DNA of 64,000 nucleotides from Porites lobata. Its lineage: Eukaryota; Cnidaria; Anthozoa; Scleractinia; Poritidae. The stretch is from the NCBI GenBank assembly GCA_942486035.1, contig CALNXK010000302.1, positions 234,501-298,500 on the forward strand. Reading direction: 5' to 3'. Below, piece by piece: positions 20,445 through 30,300 of this stretch. The notes beneath the pieces were generated by a model. It ran no database searches. It was not told the DNA's origin and saw nothing but the letters and a program-made list of their open reading frames with translations. The position numbers and the translations under genes were made by a program. Numbering within the stretch: the first letter of the stretch is position 1; every line of letters begins with the position of its first letter.

Positions 20445-20845
20445 CAGGGGCAGCCAACGTCAATTTTCGGAAAATATCTGTTCGGAAGCCGATTTGAGAT
20501 CTAGAATTTTCGGAACATTTTTTGTAAAATTTCTTGCTTGCCTGCCTCTCCTAGGATTTTCGAACATCTAAACGGCATGGTATAATTGCCCATTTTTAAC
20601 GGATTTTTAACCTAAAAAGGTCACCTAGAATTTTCGGGAGCCTTTTTTCAGTCTGAAATTTTCGAAAAGGTAACTTTTGATCCCTATAATTTTCGGATCA
20701 CTAGAATTTCAGCTACGAAATCCGAACGGATGAAAAAATTTTAGGGGACAAAAATATGCCTATATCTACCCTTTAAATACTAAAATACGTTTAACAATGC
20801 TATGTTTCAGTGGTTTTGAACTGATATTATCGTTGGGTGCCCCTG
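20445..20845. mobile_element. 401-bp TIR element, copy 1 (CAGGGG ends)
   Basis: Starts CAGGGGCAGCCAACGTC and ends with the inverse CGTTGGGTGCCCCTG. The interior is full of AATTTTCGGA-type units. An inverted relative is at 29119-29515. No convincing target duplication at this copy. Confidence 0.65.
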
Positions 20846-21375
20846 ATCAGATTCCTCGAAGGATCGAGGACAAATAGAAAGACAAACAGTGAGCATTCTT
20901 TTGATATCCTCACTGCGCGCAATGAAGATATGATTTTTAGTAAAAGGAAAAATATTCCTGGTATTTCATCAGTATCTATATAATAAATAGAATTCTTCGT
21001 TGAGAAAGCCAACGCTTACCACCCTACTCACATCAAGTTTACTGCTGAAGTATCAAAAATAGAAACTACACTCTTGGACACAACAGTGTACAAAGAGGGG
21101 GATAAAGGGGGCGGGGGGGTCCTACGCACGTATCTGCACCGACTTAAAAAAAGCCAGTAGAAATAACGCATCACGAGGATTAAAATTCCGCGCTCACGTT
21201 TCACGGAAATTTCCGAAGTAAAAGGACAGTGCATGGCAGGACCTGTTCAGAATGCCGCTGTCTGCTGAGTTAATGATGAGTTACTACAGTAATTGACGTT
21301 TAATAATAGAGTCGATGTTAGTTGCTTTATGTGCCTCCCGCACAACTAGTGCAGAGAAGTAACGGAAGTCAGGTA

Positions 21376-21897
21376 AAACTTGAACTTGAACTTTATTTTT
21401 ATTTAAACACGGTAAATCTATCAGATAAAATAATAATAATAAAAAATTATAATCTACTTTAATCTATATAAACATGATCTAAAAATTTAAATAGTAAAAA
21501 TAGAGAAAATAAAGAAATTCTGCTTTACATAGATGCCGTGTGCGTTTTATCGATTCAGTCAAAGAAATCGCAACAACCATTTCGAAAAGATTTAAGTGAT
21601 TTTGCTTGCCGCAATTCAGGGGACAAGCTGTTCCAGATAACCGCACCATTATAGCTAAAGCTATTTTTCAAGAAACTGGTGCGGGGCAATGGAACAGCTA
21701 GTTTGTTTTCAGAGTTCCTTAAATTATAAGGTGGATTATATTTAGTGAAAAGAGAACCAAGATAGTCGGGCGCAAGACCATGTATAGATTTATAGACCAT
21801 GGTGGCCACTTGTATTTGTCGCTGAGTATCCAACCGTTTCCAGTTGAGTTGCTCAAGAAGAGGATCAGCGCTTGTGTCATAACTGGAGAAGGTTAGA
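21376..21897 (-). pseudogene. 3' end of a non-LTR retrotransposon (LINE) reverse transcriptase
   Basis: On the minus strand, 21897-21555 reads a C-terminal RT segment (DTSADPLLEQLNWKRLDTQR, MVYKSIHGLAPDYL, YNLRNS, FSYNGAVIWNSLSPELR) ending in a stop. This is the typical end of CR1/L2-like LINE polyproteins. A 3' UTR follows, closing in GTTCAAGTTCAAG near 21376-21390. The 5' part is absent (5' truncation). Confidence 0.7.
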
Positions 21898-22035
21898 ATA
21901 CGTAAACATACAATGAAATGTAGGTAAAGGTAAACTGATGATGACTAATGCTGACGGATAATAATACTCAAAAGGAACGTCATTTGACTTTCCCTTTTCT
22001 CAAAGTTGTCTTTGACCGTTCTTCCGCTACGAGTA

Positions 22036-22470
22036 CAGTCGAAACTCCATGTGCGACCACCTCTCGTAAGCGATCACCTCCGATAAGCGACCGCCAATCC
22101 AAAACACCAAAATTTTCCCCGTCAAAGCCTTACCCATTGAACCTCTAGTAAACGACCACCTCCTTCGGGCCTGACTGTTAATAATTTTCCATTGTTTTTA
22201 TACTCTTGTAAGCGACCACTTGACGTACGCATTCTCTGATCCGTCTATTTTCGCTTTGTGCAATATATGTTACTTGGAATATACAGAGAACTTTAGTGAG
22301 AACATGGAACTACACATATCCTAACTTAGACATTGCATGCAATAAAGTAGATGTGCCTGGACCTCTTCTTGGAAGAGACCCCCCCGGTTCAATTCTTGTA
22401 AACGACAAGGTCCACTAAGCGACCACTCAGTCTTTTCATTTTGGGTGGTCGCTTACTGAAGGTTCCACTG
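22036..22470. mobile_element. mariner-type MITE (CAGTCGAAACTCC ends, TA duplication)
   Basis: TA-flanked; the left CAGTCGAAACTCCATGTGCG is matched by the inverse right end GGTTCCACTG. Repeated AAGCGACCACC units lie near both ends. Confidence 0.6.
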
Positions 22471-22732
22471 TAGTAACTTCTCATAGAAAAGTCATTTCAT
22501 CCTGATTGTCGTCGCTGTTTATTGCATAGGCTTTGCTTCCTTTTGCGGACTTTTCTAACCGACAGAGTTTTATTCAATCGACGATCCTAGACCACGCTTT
22601 TCGGACTCAGCTTTCAAACCAGCGTACTCAGAGTGTGGCGCCCAAGAGCTTCAAGGGATGTGAAGGCTTATTGTCAATGGGCGTTCGAATTCGCTCTTTA
22701 CCTCCAACTTATCCAACTCTACTTATCCAGAA

Positions 22733-23130
22733 GCAGCTCTAAGTCTCTGATTCACGCCTTTGTTGCCAGTAGAGTAGACTACTGTAATAGCCTGTTGTTT
22801 GGTTCGCCAAAATATCAGCTATCTAAATTGCAGCGTGTTCTGAATGCTAGTGCTCGCTTAATTTATTGCGCCCCAAAGTAGTGCCATATCACGCCTCTGC
22901 TTCTCGAGCTACATTAATTGGTTACCTGTTTGCTCCCTTATTGAATACAAAATATTACTCCTTAAAATTAAACGTTTTGCACGATATGACACCTGATTAT
23001 TTACGCCAGTTAATATTAGTTGAAAATCACGAATATCGCATAAAAAATTGTAAAGTTCACGTATCACGACAAGCAAACCACTCACAATTCACGGATTTTA
23101 ATTTCGTATTTTCGCCTTTCACGAAGTTAA
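22733..23130 (+). pseudogene. Reverse-transcriptase remnant of a LINE
   Basis: Reads SKSLIHAFVASRVDYCNSLL, LQRVLNASARLIY and, after a frameshift near 22882, NVLHDMTPDYLRQL. These are the usual closing motifs of LINE reverse transcriptases. Stops and shifts show it is dead. It is in the opposite orientation to the fragment at 21376-21897. Confidence 0.65.
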
Positions 23131-23494
23131 ATGCACTTAATCCCGTATCACGCAATAACCCCTTTCACCCCCTTTACAAAGGAAGAACGATTCGAGAAAG
23201 AAAGAATCCTCGATGTGCGTACACATTTTAAGCCTTATACTGAAACATTTCAGTGCACACACTTCAACAGCTGTCACCCAGCGAGCGTTAGTTTGTCAAA
23301 GGAGAAGCTCTCAAGCTTCTTAGGACAAACCCTTCAAAACTTTGTTCGAGGAGAACGTTAGAAAATTCTAAACAAGCCTTATCTCTACAGGCTGCCCGGA
23401 ACAAAAGGTAGGAAGCTTTAAAAAGGCTTTGAAAGACACAATGGGCGCACAGCAGGAGTCGTGCTTGTCTGTCTAAACCCATTTTTAACATGTG

Positions 23495-24030
23495 AGTAAA
23501 TAAAATGTTTACAACCGACCGAGTACGTAATGTGCACAAATGACAGAGTTTACACAGCTGACAGAGTAAATGTTTACAACTGACAGAGTGAGTAATGTAC
23601 ACAACTGACAGAGTAGTTTGTACAACTTTACAACCGTCAGAGTAGTGCGCACGACCGACAGAGTGAAATGTTTACAGAGAGTAGTAAATGTTTACAACTG
23701 ACCGAGTAAGTAATGTACACAACTGACAGAGTAGTTTGTACAACTTTACAACCGTCAGAGTAGTGCGCATGACTGACAGAGTGAAATGTTTACAGAGAGT
23801 AGTAAATGTTTACAACTGACCGAGTAAATAATGTACATAACTGACAGAGTAGTTTGTACATCCGACAAAGTAAATGTTTACAAACGACAGATGGCGTTGA
23901 GCCTCGCGACGGAGTGAATGTTTGCAACTGACAGAGTAGCGCGTGCAGCTGACAGAGTAATAGACCAATCGACAGAGTAAGTGTTTACAACCGACAGAGT
24001 AATGTACACAAATGACAGACTTAAATTTCA
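23495..24030 (+). repeat. Minisatellite array ending ~90 bp upstream of the sulfatase start
   Basis: Over 20 units of the type ACAACTGACAGAGTAAATGT, with a higher-order repeat of about 116 bp (23580-23695 and 23696-23812 are nearly the same). Opposite orientation to 19494-19755. A few units recur at 63735-63840. Confidence 0.8.
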
Positions 24031-24123
24031 ACCGATAGTCTTTCTCTAAACCCAACAAACAGCGCACCATACTTATTCGCTGACACTTCGCTTCGAAAGC
24101 AAGGAGCGCCGGAAGGTTACAAA

Positions 24124-24394
24124 ATGCGGTCCAATCATTTTTTGATCCTTGCTCTCCTGTTTTCGTCGTTTTCGTTGTTGGTGCTCAAAGTTCATGGTGA
24201 TTCGCCACATATTTTGCTGATAGTCTTAGATGATTTAGGATGGAGTGATGTTGGGTTTCATGGTTCAAAAATCAACACTCCAAACATGGATAAACTTGCT
24301 TCTGAAGGCGTAATACTGGATAATTACTATGTACAACCAATTTGCTCTCCAACCAGAGGTGCTCTCCTTTCCGGAATGTACCCTATACATACAG
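24124..24394 (+). CDS. Sulfatase exon 1: signal peptide and active site
   Basis: Start ATG in a good context (ACAAAATGC). Hydrophobic core HFLILALLFSSFSLLVL. It holds both N-terminal metal aspartates and the CSPTRG cysteine that is converted to formylglycine. Donor ACAG|GTAAAA, phase 1. Confidence 0.85.
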
Positions 24395-27300
24395 GTAAAA
24401 ATGCGTAGCGCAAATTTAGCATTACTGCCATTACTTGTACCGCTTTCTTAGCATAGCTTGTTGTTTGTTGAAGTGTCATCGCTGGGTACTCGCGATTTTT
24501 TCTAACTGTTCCTATGCCATCGTTGAACTCATTCCTCTGGTTTACGGATAATTTCTTTTCCGGGTAGGGGTAAAAAAACTTCAGTTCGGTCCAGAGAAGA
24601 ACTTGGTCAATACCAAGCCTTCTTGACCTGACGCTTGGTCATTAACTTTATAACACTCTTTCAAAGCGAATATATTGATTGATTGTAGGTTTACAGAGTG
24701 GAATTATACGCTCTACGGAGCCATATGGACTTCCACTTAACATCACCACCTTACCGCAGAAACTCAAAGAAGCAGGTAAGGACAAACTGACTTCAACAAC
24801 CTTGTGCTCACTAGCTCCATTTACTCCCAAATGCTTGGCGTACTCAATCAATGAAAATCGATATCCAGACTGCGTTCAGTCTCTTATTTCTGTTTTTTAA
24901 AGTCGCAGTAGATGGACAGCACGAGTGAGAGGAAGAGCAGTTCTTTTTCCACTCTCTACGCCCAAATCTCCCCTACTTTTAATCATTTGTAATTTGCCGG
25001 CCTTATCTTACTTTCTCGCTCGCCCTTGGCTCTAAGGAAAGAAGGACGACCACTCCCGATCTAATCGATATCAATCGTTTTGCAAGTTAATGGTTATTGG
25101 ACTGAACTGAGTGAAGTGCAATTTGGTCTGTATCTGATCGGACGGACGCGCAGCGTGACTAAAAAAAAAAAATTAGCGGATGAGGTTTTTGTGATATCCG
25201 GAGTAATCAAGGTTATTCCTTGATTATTTAGGATATCACAAAAACCGAATCTAATAATAGTTTTATTAATGATCGCTTCGAAGAAAAAACGAGAAACACA
25301 CTGTCGCAAGGATGAATTGATATAATTGTTATTGGAATTAGTCAGCTATCTGCTAGCAGAAAACTAATTAATCTGTTGTTACATACGAATGACATGCGAA
25401 TATAAGGGAAAAAATGTTTTGCGCTACCTTGCGCTAAATGGAATGATTCACTCAGGTTGCATTTGAGACATTATTAAAATTTGTTATAAATACATCTTTG
25501 CATGGTTTTTTAAAGTTACATTTCTCAACATTGTTTAAAAAGATAGAAAAGGCATTCAAATGTTTCCGTATGTTACTCACTTGACAATCGTATGCATCCG
25601 TTATCCTGCGTTGCAGCCGGCCCACGTACTCGTCTAAACCATTTGTACAGTCAGTGTATAGTCTATATAGAAGGTTTAGAGGGTCTGCGACGCAGGCTAG
25701 CATCCGTATGTTGCCTACATGTATCCCTATATAACCCGTAAGTTTCTCGTATGTATTCACTTAGTAAAAGCGAAGTTAAGCTGTTTCAGGGTGTAACAAA
25801 TATCGACGAAATGGCTAATGCTTTTCCGACCCGGGGCCATCTTTACGCATGAACACACAGGCAATCACTGATTTTAGCTGGTAACTTGGGAACAAATATA
25901 CATTTGCCAATTAAATTTTAACAATTACCATTGAAGAGTGGGACCAAAGGATCCCATTTCTTGTTTGTAGGATTTTTTGTAGATACTTGTTTGTAGGCTT
26001 CAATTTTATACACTCGTTTTTACATTTTTAGCTGAGGGGTCCTGTTGCAGGTTCTACAACCCGCCTAGATGTACTGTCTTTGGGCTCCACTAAAAACTAT
26101 ATTTCAAAAGCTTTAAAATGCACTCATTTTTATTTCAAAACAGGATATTCTACACATATGATAGGAAAGTGGCATCTGGGATTCTGTAGCTGGTCATACA
26201 CTCCACTATACCGTGGCTTCGATTCGATTTTATGGCATATACCTTGGCGCTGGAGATCATTACACACACGAGACAGCCGGAATTCTTGATCTACATGATA
26301 ACGAAACGCCTGTAGAAAATAAAGACGGAGTTTATTCTACGTATCTTTACGCTGAGGTTTGGAATAACAATAGATTCTTATTTATTCTTATTATTTTTTC
26401 GTTTAGCTATTTCACCTACCTGATCATACGGAGAAAAGAAATGTAGTACTTTTTACTGCAAAAAAATCTTCTGGATCTTGACTGTCGACTGTCATTTTTT
26501 TTTGTGACAAATGTATGAGAGCTGCGGAAATGAAATCAAGTGAAGAATGGTCCTCGCAGTTGTGAACGCACTTTATGCAATTGCGTAAGAGAAGCCCGAA
26601 AAAAATTCACGACTTCAACGTGATTTGTACCCGTGACCTAGCGATACCATTGCGATGCTCTAACCAACTAAGCTATGAAGCCACTGATGTTGGGAGCAGG
26701 TCATGTGTTCGGTAACGCGACGTCGCGGGTTCAAATCCCGTTGAAGTCCTGAATTTTTTTGAGGCTTCTCTTACGCAATTGCATAAATTGCGTTCACAAC
26801 TGCCAGGATCATTCTTCACTTAACAAGATATTATGGTTGATTAGTCAGGAGAGGAAAACATTAAGGAACAGGACAGGAAGCAGTTCCAATACATGAAAGT
26901 TAATAGATAGAATAATAGAATTTAGTAGATATGAATACATATTTTATCGTGACCTGGTCCCAACACAGTAAAGTGGATGCCCGGGAGTGGATGTCAATTT
27001 CAAGCGCTTTTTATTTGCAGCAAGCACAGAAGGTTATTGAATCCCACAATGCCTCGACACCATTGTTTTTATATCTACCATTTCAAAGCGTCCATACTCC
27101 TCTGGAAGTTCCCACCGAGTACACGGAAAAGTACGAAAACATCACAGATGATGACAGAAAAATCTATGCAGGAATGGTTGAAAATGTTGATGAAGCAATA
27201 GGAAATATAACAGAGGCCATGAAGACAGCTGGGTAAGTAGATAATAAGGAGAGATCTGGACCTGTCATATAAAACATCCATTTATTTGACATCAAAATTA

Positions 27301-30300
27301 CATTAGGGCACCCATAAGAAGTTGAAGTACCCATTCGTAATAAGCACTTACGGGTACGGAAGCAGAGGTGATAAGTAAATTCCAGGGGAGAAACAAAAGG
27401 AAATACGATATTAATCCCCGGGGGAACCCTTTACTTGTCATTCCGATAAGGGGTGTAAATCGCCAAATGTTGGTCTCACTTTGGAAGTTTTTCATTAAAA
27501 GCAAATATTTTTTACCCTCACAGATACAACTTAGGTTTGTGCGGAACGAAATCGCCATATAAAAGTAATAAAGAAACTAACTGCAAAAACCGTGGACGAA
27601 GATCCCGCTGGTTGTAAACGTTGGATCTCTAGAAAAAAGATCTAATCAGCTAAAATATCCAAAAAACTAGGAGTCCAAAGACCACTACAAAGCTGATCAT
27701 AACAACGTGTTTTGTTTTTTTCATAACAATATTTCGGCTGGCCATACCAGCCTTCTTCAGGTTTACAGATGATACTGAATTTACGATAGGAATTACAATA
27801 CAGTGTATTCAGTATATTCAGTATTCAGTATTGTTGAAATTGTTGAAAAGGGACAGGTGGAAATGAAGTACAACATAGAAAGAAAAGAAAAACTAATAAG
27901 GATATGGATTACAATGATTCGTCACGGCAGTTTAGGCTATTAGGTTCAAGAGTCATGGCCTTATCTATCCAATGTGACTCCCTCGCCCGGGGGGCCCTCG
28001 CCTTACGGACCGAGTCACGTGAAGAATGAATTTTCCCTAATGAGACTAACTGCATGTCAGTGTGAGAATGGTCAGAGTGAGAGAGAAGGCGTTCAGAAAC
28101 ATTAGTGGGTTTAGATTTAATGTTAGTTTTGTCGACTGGACGTCTGTGTTCGTTAAATTTGTCCTTGAGGCAAAAGCGACCAAACTGTGTTGAACATGAG
28201 GAGCCGCATAAAGTCCCTTAAGTTTGCTAATTACGTTGAGTGACGGTTGCTATGCTCAATTTCCTGTTACAATTTTACCTTCGATCTCGTGCATGTTAGC
28301 AGGAGAGAGACTGGCTGTCATCGATAGTGATTTTCACAGAGGCGATGAAACAATCCTAAATTTCGCAACCGTCTGTTAATATGGTTAAAACAGTAGTAGC
28401 CGGGGTAAATAAAGTCGAGTGCGGTCTTTGCAACTATCCTCCGAATCAGATCATCCCGATCAAGCCATCATTGTATGGAGTATATGTGAATTGAATTCTT
28501 TTTCACCGTATCGCGGTCGAGAATTTCTGTGTTGATTCAAAATCCTTTCCCTTAGAAGCTGTTGGCATTTGAAAGAAAATTTTAACAGATCGGACAGGTT
28601 AGGAGAGTTCAAAGTGACATGGCCAGCCTTTCTTCGTCACATTGGTTCAAAAGCGAGGCCAAGTCAGCCTTAGATCAGTAGGTTTACCTTGCGACACATT
28701 AATTCTAGTTTTTTTATGACTTGCTTAATCGTAAGACGCCTTGAAGGTAAGGACAGTGTTCGAATTTTTTCCTTTAGTTTATTTATTTCTGCCTCGAACA
28801 TATCCGCGCTAAAACCTCCTAAATGCCCGCCAAATTTAATGTAGCGCGCTCGGGAGTGATCGAACAGTGTTTAGGGAGAAACAGGTCCAGCACACCTTCA
28901 ACTGGAAAAAGTACCCTTATAAAGAAGTCGAAAAGCGTTATCAATTTTGTGCTACATTTTCTTGATAAACAATGGAATGTGTTGAAAATTATAGACATCC
29001 GTGTTTCATAATACAAGTACACACGTAGCGGCCAAATTGCTAGATATTTGATCTTTTTACAACTGTTTTGCTTGTTGCCTACGTTTAAATGCTACATCAT
29101 GATCCAGTGCGATTTATACAGGGGAACCCAGCGAGGATATAGTTCAAAACCACTTAACAAAGCATTGTTGAACGTATTTTAGTATTCAAACGGTAGATAT
29201 AGGCATATTTTTATCCCCTAAAAACTTTTCATCTGTTCGGATTTCCTAGCTGAAAGTCTAGTGATCCGAAAATTATAGGGATAAAAACTTACCTTCTCGA
29301 AAATTTCAGCCAGGAAAAGGCTCCCGAAACTTCTAGGTGGCCTTTTTTAGGGTCAAAATCCGTTAAAAATCGGTAATTATACCATTTTGTAGATGTTCGA
29401 AAATCCTAGCAGAGGCAGGCAAGCAAGAAATTTTACAACAAATGCTCCGAAAATTCTAGATCTCAAATCGTCTTCCGAACAGATATTTTCCCGAAAATTT
29501 CCGTTGGGTGCCCCTGTTTATAGTTGTCGCTACATGCTCAGATCTTTGTTTGAATTAATGCGAAAATTATCTTATAGTCTATAAGAAATAATAGTTAAAA
29601 TACTCGATCTTAGCACAACAAGCCAGTAATTACTGCGTTTGCATTGTTGCATGCTTTCTCTACCTATGAAAATAATAGTTTTCCTAGTATATCAGATAGG
29701 CCAACTGACTCCCACTGGTAGCAAATTGTGCAGCAAAACCATAAATAAGGGCTATTCGAAGTATAACCCTCATGTAAAAACTTTTGATTTTGATCAACAA
29801 TGAAATGAGCGACTAAAACGCGTTAAAAATAAGACACGCTCGTGTTTCCCATACCCCTACCGTCCTAAATGTACTTCACAGAGAGGGGGTTGAGTGTTGC
29901 TCGTTATTTGTAAGTCTCTGAATCTTAGCAGCTTTCTTTTTCTTTTCTATAATTTTTACAGTGGAATCGAAATGAATTTGAGTTGATTGGTTGCATCCAT
30001 CGCAGTTTCCCCCTATTTGTTTTTCAAAAAAACACCATTGTACGAACGGTCTCTATTATTTTTCACGAACAGAGAGCTTTAATTCACCGAAAAACAGATT
30101 CATAAAATGTACATGGTTTAGGGTATTTTGTACGTGCTTTTTATGTTGGGTGTGTCGCCTGATTAAAAGCGAGCGATCGGGTGAGTCGCCTTCGCTTAGT
30201 GCAAGAAGACTTTGTAAAACTTATACATCAAATGAATCTTTCTGTAAAGAACGAGACGGCTTAGCAAGCTTGAAAAATAGTTTTGGAAAACGTCTTGCCA

